In this document: positions 44,101-51,832 of the stretch, piece after piece | How the letters are laid out: each line of letters starts with the position of its first letter | How positions within the stretch are numbered: position 1 is the stretch's first letter | Assembly: GCA_045578725.1 (NCBI GenBank) | Contig: JAZNKS010000022.1 | Span: forward strand, 6,047 to 70,046 | DNA length: 64,000 nucleotides | Source of the DNA: Flemingiibacterium sp045578725 | GTDB lineage: Bacteria; Bacillota; Clostridia; Oscillospirales; CAG-272 | Direction of reading: 5' to 3' | Notes under the pieces: generated by a model | What the model was told of the DNA's origin: nothing | The model's database searches: none | The model's input: only the letters and a program-made list of their open reading frames with translations | Made by a program: the position numbers and the translations under genes

Positions 44101-44328
44101 GCGCTTGGCAAGCTCTCCCGCTCGCCGACCCATCAGCGGCTTGCCATGGTGCGCAATCCGAAATTCCCGGCGACGCTGATTGAAGTCTGCTTCATCACAA
44201 ACGTAGAGGAATACGAGCGGATGCTGCAGCCGACGGCAATCGACGAAATTGCCGATTCTCTGGCACAGGGTGTGCTGAATTATTACGCCGCGCAGGAGAA
44301 ATATTTGTTGAATCAGACGAATTCTTAA
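41164..44328 (+). CDS. GHL10 glycosidase / Amidase_3 fusion, membrane anchored
   Basis: 1054 residues. A cytoplasmic N-terminus of about 18 residues and one membrane helix (about 20-48, LFFGLLAALLLSGAGALTVF) anchor the protein outward. Residues about 84-450 form a GHL10/YngK-type TIM barrel: VRGVYIATVTNINFPSKKG, AIYFQVRPSADALYKSE, VHAWVNPLRVT and DGVIFDDYFYPYP. Ig-like and linker segments follow (about 475-850). The last 195 residues are Amidase_3 with complete ligands: IILDAGHGGKNPGA, NESDLNLEITLA, CISIHQNSMP and IEVCFITNVEE. E. coli DigH, a GHL10 protein, cuts glycan strands stripped of peptides, the product an amidase makes, so one polypeptide may carry out both successive steps. AAAGGATT precedes the ATG. 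Confidence 0.88.
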   Translation: MNDSDSTLVPVKRHGRLPRLTSWIVPLFFGLLAALLLSGAGALTVFFLLRFTPTAPAPASAAPAILTVCDPDTAAGNLLNPDAEVRGVYIATVTNINFPSKKGLSVPDLKAELDDIVKTCKAAGLNAIYFQVRPSADALYKSEIFPVSEYLTGKQGWTLPSDKSGEFDPLAYLLKIAHDENILVHAWVNPLRVTVGSASAPKTDPSALAKDHPARLHPEYTVAYADGRLYFNPGLPEVRDLIADGLSELVENYDVDGVIFDDYFYPYPTTVKVNGKNVTAEFDDAEAYKLYGGKASLADWRRENINQMMKACYEAVKAADNECLFGAAPFGIWQNDDGKNGGSATGGMEAYDAIYCDPIAWAEGGYVDYISPQIYWRFSTEVAPYDVLVRWWNAALDGTGVDLIVSHGIYNYDTWENPELEITHQIEYARSELCYRGSIHYGWAALKKNSHGLLDEITAAYQKEIIYADIAPSGQALYFSLPYSGSIIDGEGSFLLGTSDPGSPLYLDGQKVSRTKSGYFSVYLDLKKGRNDFTFTHKGTDSSYVLHRGTSGITSGAAQTPAAKKYEQMEAYEITAVTPATGWAGSGTKLSVSVTAPSGSTVTAELDGRKITLQPTIRPPAQGTYMKEVYTGTLPLPAAEAGKIKTLGPVVFRAKRGSLSAEAESGEIRLLGSGAVIPIEVKGDDTELKIQPTSWYYDDYTPQSAGMRDNAVSLSGGMYKLRCGGYIAEDAVRELEAPIGTATLSGAGISVTDEATFIRIGTDIPVPFNGYIENGEFIITLYNLDVASAPGIDYVKNPMFTAVRGEKSTKAGAYKYFFKLTAIENFYGFRHYYEDGAIVIRLDNPTALPDSDTPLEGKTIILDAGHGGKNPGALGPLGALEGARNESDLNLEITLAAAEKLTALGARVILTRDAQCEIDVPIADRMQTLIDVDPDLCISIHQNSMPYTADVTRIRGLVGLYFADSGYMLTDVLGDTMAAALGKLSRSPTHQRLAMVRNPKFPATLIEVCFITNVEEYERMLQPTAIDEIADSLAQGVLNYYAAQEKYLLNQTNS

Positions 44329-44345
44329 AAAAACGGAAATTTCTC

Positions 44346-44374
44346 TTTACTTTTGCGGGCAGAAGTGGTATAAT
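44346..44374 (+). promoter_or_regulatory. Promoter of tRNA-Arg
   Basis: TTTACT (44346-44351), 17-bp spacer, TATAAT (44369-44374), with the tRNA 5' end 23 bp downstream. Confidence 0.75.
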
Positions 44375-44396
44375 TGTATTGTTGTCAGTACCATTT

Positions 44397-44473
44397 CTAC
44401 TCGTAGCTCAGCTGGATAGAGTACCGGATTCCGATTCCGATGGTCGCAGGTTCGAATCCTGTCGAGTAGGCCA
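44397..44473 (+). tRNA. tRNA-Arg (anticodon CCG)
   Basis: Cloverleaf with acceptor CTACTCG / CGAGTAG, discriminator G and encoded CCA; D arm GCTC...GAGT; anticodon loop TTCCGAT with CCG in the centre; T arm GCAGG-TTCGAAT-CCTGT. The outermost anticodon-stem pair (C27, A43) is a mismatch. Reads CGG arginine codons. Confidence 0.93.
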
Positions 44474-44492
44474 GCCGTATCTGCACGGTTCG

Positions 44493-44519
44493 AAAGAACA
44501 CCCTTTACGGGTGTTCTTT
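44493..44519 (+). terminator. Terminator of tRNA-Arg
   Basis: 11-bp perfect stem AAAGAACACCC / GGGTGTTCTTT with loop TTTAC and further T residues. Confidence 0.9.
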
Positions 44520-44533
44520 TTCGTTTTCCCGCA

Positions 44534-44591
44534 TCTTAATAAAATCTTAATCTTCCGCCCACTTTTTTCTTAATCGGCAATGTGATATACT
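44534..44591 (+). promoter_or_regulatory. Phased direct repeats and -10 before the GT2-RR-HK operon
   Basis: TCTTAAT occurs at 44534-44540, 44545-44551 and 44568-44574, that is 11 and 23 bp apart, on one face of the helix. A -10 TATACT follows at 44586-44591 without a usable -35. This is the layout of promoters activated by OmpR/PhoB-type regulators, and the operon encodes one, so autoregulation is likely. Confidence 0.6.
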
Positions 44592-44622
44592 GGTATCAGC
44601 AAAACAACCGGAGGCTGATCCC

Positions 44623-45915
44623 ATGCAAATCCTTGCCGCCATTCTTACCCTTTCGGGTATCCTTTTCTCCCTGCTGATGGCCCATCAGATCGTCTATTTC
44701 CTGATTGCGCTCCCGCCCGATCCTTCCCGAAGGACCGAATCCCCGCCCCGCGCTTCCAAAAAATCCGCGGTCCTCATCTGCGCCCGCAATGAGGAAGCGG
44801 TCATCGCGCGTCTGATTGACGGGCTGAAAAACCAGACCGCTCCGCCCGATGCCATCTTCGTACTGGCGGACAACTGCACGGACCAAACTGCCGCCATCGC
44901 GCGTGCGGCCGGCGCTCTCGTTTACGAGCGGAAGGATCCGGAGCGAATCGGCAAGGGCTGGGCGCTGTCAAGCCTGCTTGGGTCCATCGCACAGGACGAT
45001 CCCGCCGGCTTTGAGCGGTATTTCGTCTTCGATGCGGACAACCTTCCCGATCCCGGATGCCTTGCCGCTCTCCACGCCGGGATGGATTCCGGCCATGCGA
45101 TCGTGACCGGATGCCGCCGCTCCTTAAACTTCGGCGACAATGGGCTTGCCTCATCCGCTGCCCTCTTCTTTCTCCGGGAATCCCGCTTCCTCAACGGCGC
45201 GCGGCGCCGCCTTTCCATCAGCGCGGCGGTATCGGGCACCGGATTTGGCTTCACACGGGAGATCCTCGCCGCCCAGAGCGAGGCGGGCGATCCCTGGCCC
45301 TTTCATACGCTGACGGAGGATATCGAATTCACGGCCCACCACATACTGGCCAGCCGCGTGATCGGCTACGCGCCCGATGCCGTCTTCTACGATGAACAGC
45401 CGACCCGCCTGTCCCAGTCCTTCCGCCAGCGGCTCCGCTGGTCGCGGGGAGGCCTTGAGGTGATGGCAAAATACGGCGGCCGCCTGATTCGCGGTGTCAT
45501 GGGCGGAAGCTTTGCCTGCTATGATTTTCTGACGGCCTATATGCCGTCGGTTCTGCTCAATCTCATTCATCTCGTGATCCATCCCCTTTGCATAATCGGA
45601 GGGATCCTGGCGGGCGATGGTATCCCGCCTCTGCGGGATCTTGGCATCATGCTCGCTCTCACAGCCGCCGTCTTCTTTTTCATGGGGCTTGTGACATTGA
45701 TCGGCGAATGGCATTCCATCTGCTCCCCGCCCGCAAAAAAGCTGGAGGCTCTCTTCTGCTTCCCCCTCTATATGCTGACCTACATCCCGCTCTCCGCGCT
45801 CTCCCTCTTCTGCCGGATCGGCTGGAAGCCGACTCACCACGGCCGTCCGGCCATCTCCCTGCCAATCCACCAATCGAAAGGAAATCACCATGTACAACAT
45901 CCTGATCTGCGATGA
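44623..45915 (+). CDS. Membrane glycosyltransferase family 2
   Basis: 430 residues. One N-terminal membrane helix (about 2-28), a cytoplasmic GT-A domain (SAVLICARNEEAVIARLI, VLADNCTDQTAAI, YFVFDADNLPDP as the DxD motif, LTEDIEFTAHH and QRLRWSRGG as the QxxRW motif) and C-terminal membrane helices (about 315-345 and 350-375). This is the processive beta-glycosyltransferase plan of cellulose, hyaluronan and PgaC-type synthases; the product is unknown. GGAGG precedes the ATG. The gene overlaps the response-regulator gene by 26 bp, so glycan synthesis and two-component sensing are genetically coupled. Confidence 0.88.
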   Translation: MQILAAILTLSGILFSLLMAHQIVYFLIALPPDPSRRTESPPRASKKSAVLICARNEEAVIARLIDGLKNQTAPPDAIFVLADNCTDQTAAIARAAGALVYERKDPERIGKGWALSSLLGSIAQDDPAGFERYFVFDADNLPDPGCLAALHAGMDSGHAIVTGCRRSLNFGDNGLASSAALFFLRESRFLNGARRRLSISAAVSGTGFGFTREILAAQSEAGDPWPFHTLTEDIEFTAHHILASRVIGYAPDAVFYDEQPTRLSQSFRQRLRWSRGGLEVMAKYGGRLIRGVMGGSFACYDFLTAYMPSVLLNLIHLVIHPLCIIGGILAGDGIPPLRDLGIMLALTAAVFFFMGLVTLIGEWHSICSPPAKKLEALFCFPLYMLTYIPLSALSLFCRIGWKPTHHGRPAISLPIHQSKGNHHVQHPDLR

Positions 45916-46576
45916 CGAAAAGGACATCCGCTCCGCCCTGCGCATCTATCTGTCCGGCGAGGGCTATGCCGTCTATGAGGCCGAAAACGGCCTGCAGGCT
46001 CTGGAAATTGCCCGGCGCGAGGACATCCATCTGATCCTGCTTGACATCATGATGCCGGGCATGGACGGTATCACCTGCATGGACTGTCTGCGAAAGGAAT
46101 CCAATCTGCCGATCATCCTGCTGACGGCCAAAGGCGAGGACACGGACAAGATCCTCGGTCTGAATCTCGGCGCGGACGATTATGTGACCAAGCCCTTCAA
46201 TCCGGTGGAGCTGATGGCGCGGGTGCGAAGCCAGCTGCGGCGCTATCTGACCCTCGGCGGCGGAAGCATCAAGCCGACCCAGATTCTGGCCGGGAGCATC
46301 TTACTCGACGATGAAGCCAAATCGGTCACGCTGGACGGCGATCCGGTTTCCTTAACGCCCCGCGAATACGAGATTCTGAAGCTTCTGATGCAGAATGCGG
46401 GCGTGGTCTTCTCCATGCGCGAGATCTACCGCCGGATCTGGAGCGAGGAGCCTTTCGGCTCCGAGAATGCGGTGGCTGTGCACATCCGCCATCTGCGCGA
46501 AAAGCTGGAAATTACCCCCGCCGAGCCGCGCTATATCAAAGTAGTTTGGGGGCAAGGGTATAAATTTGAGTCGTAG
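45890..46576 (+). CDS. OmpR/PhoB-family response regulator
   Basis: 228 residues. Receiver domain 1-115 with acidic pocket ILICDDEKD, phosphoacceptor Asp in LILLDIMMPGMDG (about residue 52) and the VTKPF lysine; winged-helix DNA-binding domain about 130-228 (SLTPREYEILKLLMQNAG, VAVHIRHLREKLE, VVWGQGYKFES). Translation starts inside the end of the glycosyltransferase gene (AAAGGAAATC box). Its stop codon lies in the loop of a 20-bp hairpin. Partner of the histidine kinase downstream; the phased repeats before the operon are candidate sites for it. Confidence 0.94.
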   Translation: MYNILICDDEKDIRSALRIYLSGEGYAVYEAENGLQALEIARREDIHLILLDIMMPGMDGITCMDCLRKESNLPIILLTAKGEDTDKILGLNLGADDYVTKPFNPVELMARVRSQLRRYLTLGGGSIKPTQILAGSILLDDEAKSVTLDGDPVSLTPREYEILKLLMQNAGVVFSMREIYRRIWSEEPFGSENAVAVHIRHLREKLEITPAEPRYIKVVWGQGYKFES

Positions 46577-46710
46577 ACTCAAATTCATACCCTTGGCTCT
46601 TGGCGGCACGGCCGCCAACCTCACAGCCCCGTCTGCGGGCCTGTGAGGACCGCTCAAACTCCGCCGTTTACGGAAATCTGTTTATGTGCTGACACACTCA
46701 AATTTATACC
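46553..46710 (+). repeat. Hairpins and flanking 15-bp direct repeats between RR and HK genes
   Basis: A 20-bp hairpin (46553-46572 with 46576-46595, one G:U, loop GTA) covers the end of the response-regulator gene. Two more follow: TTGGCGGC-ACG-GCCGCCAA (46600-46618) and CCTCACAG...CTGTGAGG (46619-46648). ACTCAAATTCATACC (46577-46591) recurs as ACTCAAATTTATACC at 46696-46710, four bases before the kinase ribosome site. The upstream GGTATAAATTTGAG can pair with either copy, so two alternative folds exist. Confidence 0.7.
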
Positions 46711-46725
46711 ATCGGAGGAACTGCT

Positions 46726-48648
46726 ATGTATACCCTGCGATCCAGTAAAAAGCTGCGGATTGCCGCGCTGATTCTGCTGATTATCACCCTCACGCTGACC
46801 CTGCTGTCCGGCCTTGCCGCGCTCATTTTGGAGGCGGACGATGTCTATTTCGACGGCGGTGCCCTGTTCCGCCGGGATACCGCCCGCATGATCTGGCACT
46901 GGCAGCTGCACCACTATTCCAATTACGCCTACCTTGTCCAGTCCGACGAAGCCGATCCATGGGAGAAATCCCACTATGAATCCCTTTTCACCCGCGAAAA
47001 TTCCAATCTCTCGGTGAAGGCCGAGCTGGAAATTGTCGGCATCAAGGATCCCTCGCTCATCTATGAAACCTATCCCACCGAAGAAAATTACCAGTACGAA
47101 TTCACCCATTCCTGGGGCTATGCCACCAATCGGATCATCACGCTGACCGCCCGCCTCCAGCCCGATCTGACGGCAAAGGATGCCTTCCATTATTTGATGC
47201 CGCTTGTCGATTTTCTGATTGCGGCCCGCTTTGTCATCATCTGGATTGCCGTCATCGGCCTGCTTCTCTCCCTTTTCCTGATCGGCTTTCTCATGGCTTC
47301 CGCCGGTCATCAGCGGGGCGAGAGCGCGATCCGCAGGAGCTGGTTTGATAAAATCCCGCTGGATCTGCTGCTCGGCCTTTACGTTCTGATCTTCGCGCTG
47401 ACAATCGCCTTTGCGGATTTCGTCATGCATGACGATCTCGGGGCCGTCCTCTATATCGCCGCCGCGCTGATTCTCTGGATCACGCTGGCCATTGCCCTGC
47501 TGGTTTCCCTCGCGGTCCGCATCAAATCGGGCACCTTCTGGCAGAACACGCTGATCCGGCGGCTTCTTGCCTGGATCGGCCGCTTCTTTGTCCTGATCGG
47601 ACGGGTGCTGGCACGCTTCCCGCTCTATGCCTTTGCCCTGATCGGCTTCCTTCTCTGTGTCGGTGTTGATCTTTTCTTCCTTGCCGGCGGTGATGACATC
47701 TACCCGCTATATTGGCTCTTCACCCGGCCGATCTGGGCGGCCCTGCTCGTCTATCTTGTCCTGATGCTCCGGCGGCTGGAGCGGGGCGGTCGGGAGCTTG
47801 CTGCCGGCAACACCGCCTATCGGGTTGACACCCGGTATATGACCCCGAATCTGGCCCGACACGGCGCGAATCTGAACAGCCTCAGCGCAGGTCTTGCCCA
47901 CGCGGTGGAGGAACGGATGAAATCCGAGCGGATGAAGTCCGAACTGATCACCAACGTATCCCATGACATCAAAACCCCGCTGACCTCGATCATCAACTAT
48001 GTGGGTCTCCTCAAAAAGGAAGGCGCGGATTCCCCGTCCGCACCTGAATATCTCGAGGTGCTGGATCACCAATCGGCCCGCCTTAAAAAACTGAGCGAGG
48101 ATCTGATCGAGGCCTCCAAGGCCTCCGCCGGCTGTGTGAGTGTTGACCGGGCGCCGACCGATCTGAATCTGCTGATTCAGCAGGCTGCCGGTGAATACGA
48201 GGAGCGGCTGACAGCGGCCGGCATCGGGCTGATTCTGCGGCTGGATGAAACCTCGCCGATCGTCGAGGCGGACGGCCGCCTGCTCTGGCGGATCTTCGAC
48301 AATCTGCTCTCCAATATTGCAAAATACGGACAGCCCTCGACCCGCGCCTACATTGTTTCTTCCGTCGGCGACCGGTACGCATCGGTCACCTTCAAAAATA
48401 TCTCCGGCACAGAGCTGAACATCTCGGCCGATGAGCTGATGGAGCGCTTTGTGCGCGGCGATGCCTCCCGTCATACCGAGGGAAGCGGTCTGGGACTCTC
48501 CATCGCAAGAAGCCTTGCCGAGCTGCAGGACGGCCGCTTTGAGCTTGCCATCGACGGCGATCTCTTCAAGGCCAGCGTGGTTCTTCCGCTTGCATCGGAA
48601 CCGATGCCGGCCGATGATACGGTGCCTGTATCCTATCCCGACAATTAA
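46726..48648 (+). CDS. Sensor histidine kinase
   Basis: 640 residues. N-terminal helix (about 11-36), an extracytoplasmic segment of roughly 125 residues (about 37-160), then five or six membrane helices (about 163-380) rather than the usual second single helix. After a HAMP-like linker come HisKA with ITNVSHDIKTPLTSI (about 407-421), an N box at IFDNLLSNIAKYG and a G box at EGSGLGLSIARSLAEL. It phosphorylates the response regulator encoded upstream. The multi-helix sensor half is unusual and may sense membrane or lipid-linked compounds; this is inference. GGAGG is seven bases from the ATG. A strong terminator follows. Confidence 0.9.
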   Translation: MYTLRSSKKLRIAALILLIITLTLTLLSGLAALILEADDVYFDGGALFRRDTARMIWHWQLHHYSNYAYLVQSDEADPWEKSHYESLFTRENSNLSVKAELEIVGIKDPSLIYETYPTEENYQYEFTHSWGYATNRIITLTARLQPDLTAKDAFHYLMPLVDFLIAARFVIIWIAVIGLLLSLFLIGFLMASAGHQRGESAIRRSWFDKIPLDLLLGLYVLIFALTIAFADFVMHDDLGAVLYIAAALILWITLAIALLVSLAVRIKSGTFWQNTLIRRLLAWIGRFFVLIGRVLARFPLYAFALIGFLLCVGVDLFFLAGGDDIYPLYWLFTRPIWAALLVYLVLMLRRLERGGRELAAGNTAYRVDTRYMTPNLARHGANLNSLSAGLAHAVEERMKSERMKSELITNVSHDIKTPLTSIINYVGLLKKEGADSPSAPEYLEVLDHQSARLKKLSEDLIEASKASAGCVSVDRAPTDLNLLIQQAAGEYEERLTAAGIGLILRLDETSPIVEADGRLLWRIFDNLLSNIAKYGQPSTRAYIVSSVGDRYASVTFKNISGTELNISADELMERFVRGDASRHTEGSGLGLSIARSLAELQDGRFELAIDGDLFKASVVLPLASEPMPADDTVPVSYPDN

Positions 48649-48654
48649 AGACAA

Positions 48655-48690
48655 GCCGCCCCGGGTGAACAATCTCCGGGGCGGCATCTT
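48655..48690 (+). terminator. Terminator of the GT2-RR-HK operon
   Basis: 10-bp perfect stem GCCGCCCCGG (48655-48664) / CCGGGGCGGC (48676-48685), 11-base loop, then ATCTTTTTA. Confidence 0.88.
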
Positions 48691-48745
48691 TTTACTTTTA
48701 CAGTAATAGTATATTGTGCAAAGTGACGAAATTCGATTTTGCCTC

Positions 48746-48774
48746 TTGAAATTTTACACTTGTTGTGTTATACT
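48746..48774 (+). promoter_or_regulatory. Promoter of solute-binding gene
   Basis: TTGAAA (48746-48751), 17-bp spacer, TATACT (48769-48774), 40 bp before the ATG at 48815. Confidence 0.75.
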
Positions 48775-48814
48775 GAATCTGGTACTATAATTATCGAATT
48801 GTTGGAGGTTCACC

Positions 48815-50311
48815 ATGAAAGCAACAAAAGCAATCAGTCTTCTTTTACTGAGCACCCTGATTGGCTCGCTGGCAGCCTGCGGCGGCGGCACCGTCACCGA
48901 TGATACCACCGACCCGGCCGGGTCCGATTCCGGCACCCAGACCACCGATACCGCCGAGCCGGAGTATGTCTATCCCTGGCCGGAGGAAACCTTCGGCGGC
49001 GATACCATCACCATCCTCAACCGCAACACCGAGGGTGTCTGGGGCTTCCACTGCAACATCGACGGCGAGGCAACCAACGGCGATATCATCAACGATGCCA
49101 TCTTCTCCCGCTGCCGCACGGTCGAGGATAAGATGGACGTCATCCTTGAGGAGATCAACATGGTCACCAGCTATACCGCCTCGGAGATGATGAACGCCGC
49201 CCGGCAGTCCATCATGGCCGATGACAAAGCCTATGACATCATGTATCTTCCCACCAAGTATATTCTCTCCATGATCTATGAGGGCTCCTTCCTCGATCTG
49301 ACCGGGATCGATGCCATCCAGCTCGATCAGCCCTGGTGGTATTCCAACTACAACGATGTCATGACCATCGACGGTACGCTCTACGGCGCGATGGGCGGCT
49401 CCAGCCTCTTTGTGCAGGAATCCATCCGCCTGCTCACCTTCAATCACAATATGATGGATGATTTCAAGCTGGAATATCCCTATCAGCTTGTCCGGGACGG
49501 CAAATGGACGCTGGATGTCTACCATCAGTATGTCACCGCTGTTGCCTCGCTCAACGGCGATGAATCCGCCGAGTTCGATCCCAACGGCAATGCCATTTAC
49601 GGCATTCACAACCATGGCGGCAAGATGTACCCCTGGGTTATGTCGGCCGGTGAGCTCGGCGTTGTCTATGAGGACGGCGACTTTGTCATCACCTGCGGTA
49701 CCGAGCGTTGGTACAGTGTCATCGACAAGCTGACCCGGATGTTCACGGCTGACGACGTCTCCTTCGTGGAGGGCAACAACGGTGTCCAGACCTATCAGGA
49801 GGGCGGCTTCTTCCAGGTCTTCACCGGCGGACGTTCGCTGTTCGGCTTCGGTGAGGTCGCCAAGCTGGAGGAAACGCGCGATCTCGATTTCGAGTACGGC
49901 GTGCTTCCCTTCCCGAAGTATGATGAGAATCAGGAGCGCTACTATACCAACATCTACGAGGGCGCGGACAGCGTGTTCCTCCCCGTCACCGTCGAGGATC
50001 CGGAAAAGGTCGGCGCCGTACTGGATGCACTCTCGTATCTCGGCGAAACGCAGGTCATCCCCAAGTACCGCGAAACCGCCGTTGAGCAGAAGCGTCTGCG
50101 CAATGACGATGCCATCGAGATGCTGCAGATCATCTCCGATTCGATCGTACCGCCGGTCTATCATTATTTCGATATCGGCGTGGATTTCTTCGGCGGCGAG
50201 CTGACAAATGCCATTCTGAACGGTGACGGAAACACCTCCTCCTCCCTGGCCGCCAACCGTGAAATGATGGAAGCTGCCATCGAAGCAATCAAGGATAACT
50301 GGAACAATTAA
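48815..50311 (+). CDS. Extracellular solute-binding lipoprotein (orphan)
   Basis: 498 residues. Lipobox LIGSLAACGGG with a Thr/Asp-rich linker after the lipidated Cys. The binding-protein fold contains IQLDQPWWYSNYNDVMT and LVRDGKWTLDVYHQYV, matching the paralogue at 36443 almost word for word. It should capture carbohydrates for an ABC importer whose membrane parts are not encoded here. GGAGG precedes the ATG; single-gene transcript between its own promoter and terminator. The neighbouring MFS gene is convergent and unlikely to be its partner. Confidence 0.87.
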   Translation: MKATKAISLLLLSTLIGSLAACGGGTVTDDTTDPAGSDSGTQTTDTAEPEYVYPWPEETFGGDTITILNRNTEGVWGFHCNIDGEATNGDIINDAIFSRCRTVEDKMDVILEEINMVTSYTASEMMNAARQSIMADDKAYDIMYLPTKYILSMIYEGSFLDLTGIDAIQLDQPWWYSNYNDVMTIDGTLYGAMGGSSLFVQESIRLLTFNHNMMDDFKLEYPYQLVRDGKWTLDVYHQYVTAVASLNGDESAEFDPNGNAIYGIHNHGGKMYPWVMSAGELGVVYEDGDFVITCGTERWYSVIDKLTRMFTADDVSFVEGNNGVQTYQEGGFFQVFTGGRSLFGFGEVAKLEETRDLDFEYGVLPFPKYDENQERYYTNIYEGADSVFLPVTVEDPEKVGAVLDALSYLGETQVIPKYRETAVEQKRLRNDDAIEMLQIISDSIVPPVYHYFDIGVDFFGGELTNAILNGDGNTSSSLAANREMMEAAIEAIKDNWNN

Positions 50312-50323
50312 GAAAACACACGC

Positions 50324-50361
50324 AAAAAGCTCCCCGCTTCAGACGAAACGGGGAGCTTTTT
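50324..50361. terminator. Bidirectional terminator
   Basis: 13-bp perfect stem AAAAAGCTCCCCG / CGGGGAGCTTTTT with a 12-base loop, between the convergent solute-binding and MFS genes. Confidence 0.9.
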
Positions 50362-50369
50362 CGTTGGGT

Positions 50370-51647
50370 TCACTTTTTGATCTTTGCAATGACCGTTTTC
50401 ATGTAAAGCACCAGAATCAGCGCGAGCAGGCAGGAAATACCGCTCAGCACCTGCTGGCCGTATACGGGCAGGGAGAAAAGCTGATTGCCCGCGCCCTGGA
50501 TGGAGGCGAGGATCCGGCTTCCGATCAGCGCGGCGATAAAGCCTGCCAGGCCGCCGAAGGTATATTTGATGCCAAGCGCGCCGGCGTGCTCCTCGGGCGG
50601 GACGAAATCGAAGATGATGTTCATCAGACCGCCGTTGATGCCGGCCATCGACATGGCGTAGATGCAGCTGTAGATGGCGAACAGGATCTTGCCGTTGGCG
50701 GGAACGGTGAAAATGTTGAGGCCGAAGGCGATCGCCGCAACGCCGAAGCAGACCGTCAGAAGCTTCGTCCACGAATACTTGTCGGCAATCCGGCCGCAGA
50801 AGCGGGATACCGCGACACGGGAGAGCGAGGACAGAATCGAAAGGATCGACACAAACTGAAGCGTGAAGCCGAGATCGTTGATCTTGTAGACACCGTAGAA
50901 GGAGATCGACATTCCCGTTGCAAAATGCCAGATGATATCGACCAGCACAATCTTCTGCATGGTTTTGTTGGTCACGGTCGAGCGGAAGGCCTGGCGGAAG
51001 CTGACGTGCTCCGGTACGCTCTGTTCCGCCTCGTCGTGATCCTTGATAAGCAGAAGCGAGCCGAGATGGAGGATGGCCAGTACCAGCACCGTGATGCCGC
51101 TGAGCAAAAATCCCAGCCGCTCATTGCCGACAGCCTTGAAATGGTCCACCATCGTGCCCATCAGGAAGGAGAAGGTCATACCGCCCAGCAGGGATACAAT
51201 CTCCTTGTTGGCTGTAAATCGTCCGCGCCCGTTGGCGGGAACGAAGGAATTGAGCCAGGAGAGCTTGTAGGGCTGGACGATGTTGGCAACGATATGGCCG
51301 CCGAGGAACATGACGATAAAGATCACGACCTTAGTCCCGGAGGAGATATCGAAGACGGAGATCCAGTAGAGGGATACATACATCAGCTGGTTGACCAGAT
51401 GCAGGACGGTGACCCACAGCTTCATCCCCCGCCGCTTCCGGAAGAAGACGGATACGAGCTGGGCCGCCAGCGCAAGGGAGGCCAGCTGGGTGATGATGCC
51501 GGCCTGATCGTCGGATACGCCGGCCTTGACAAGCAGGGTCGCCAGAAAGGCATCGGTAACCATCAGGCTGATGAAGTATTCCAGCGCGGCTTCGATTATG
51601 TAAGCGAGTCGATTTCGGGAGAGATCCCTTTCGGTAAGCGATGTCAT
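50370..51647 (-). CDS. Major facilitator superfamily transporter
   Basis: 425 residues with about twelve membrane helices (for example FIVMFLGGHIVANIVQPYKL and VLVLAILHLGSLLLI). Between helices 2 and 3 lies the basic loop FFRKRRGMK, a variant of the MFS A-motif. The substrate is not evident; the MFS group with this N-terminus (RNRLAYIIEAALEYFISLMV) is common in Firmicutes sugar loci. The second of two in-frame ATGs (51647) is taken, seven bases from GGTGG; 51653 is possible. Own consensus promoter upstream, so it is separate from the solute-binding gene to its right. Confidence 0.82.
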   Translation of the reverse strand: MTSLTERDLSRNRLAYIIEAALEYFISLMVTDAFLATLLVKAGVSDDQAGIITQLASLALAAQLVSVFFRKRRGMKLWVTVLHLVNQLMYVSLYWISVFDISSGTKVVIFIVMFLGGHIVANIVQPYKLSWLNSFVPANGRGRFTANKEIVSLLGGMTFSFLMGTMVDHFKAVGNERLGFLLSGITVLVLAILHLGSLLLIKDHDEAEQSVPEHVSFRQAFRSTVTNKTMQKIVLVDIIWHFATGMSISFYGVYKINDLGFTLQFVSILSILSSLSRVAVSRFCGRIADKYSWTKLLTVCFGVAAIAFGLNIFTVPANGKILFAIYSCIYAMSMAGINGGLMNIIFDFVPPEEHAGALGIKYTFGGLAGFIAALIGSRILASIQGAGNQLFSLPVYGQQVLSGISCLLALILVLYMKTVIAKIKK

Positions 51648-51688
51648 TTGCATTCCACCATTTTCTTTTGAATTTCAAATACTATACT

Positions 51689-51716
51689 ATTATACAGCAA
51701 TTCTGAAAATTGTCAA
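51689..51716 (-). promoter_or_regulatory. Promoter of the MFS gene
   Basis: Minus strand TTGACA (51711-51716), 16-bp spacer, TATAAT (51689-51694). Confidence 0.78.
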
Positions 51717-51767
51717 GGGCTTCTGCTGCGAAACAATTTCGTAATTGGGAATACCGCCGCACCAAAG

Positions 51768-51798
51768 CAGAAAACCGTCCCGGAGGGACGGTTTTCTG
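51768..51798 (-). terminator. Terminator of the solute-binding gene
   Basis: 14-bp perfect stem CAGAAAACCGTCCC / GGGACGGTTTTCTG with loop GGA, 35 bp beyond the stop at 51833 in the leftward direction; the T-run is short and partly inside the stem. Confidence 0.78.
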
Positions 51799-51832
51799 TT
51801 TTATTTCGTACACATTCGACCAAAGCCGCTTC

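Noticed and set aside
44379..44573. Plus-strand frame of 64 codons over tRNA-Arg
   Set aside because: It is the translated tRNA and terminator (DSDGRRFESCRVG), not a gene.
46577..46725. Insertion sequence between response regulator and kinase
   Set aside because: No transposase and only about 120 bp; flanking repeats are noted but not enough for a mobile-element call.
50370..51647. Treating the MFS transporter as the importer for the adjacent solute-binding proteins
   Set aside because: MFS carriers do not use such binding proteins, and the gene has its own promoter and a terminator on each side.
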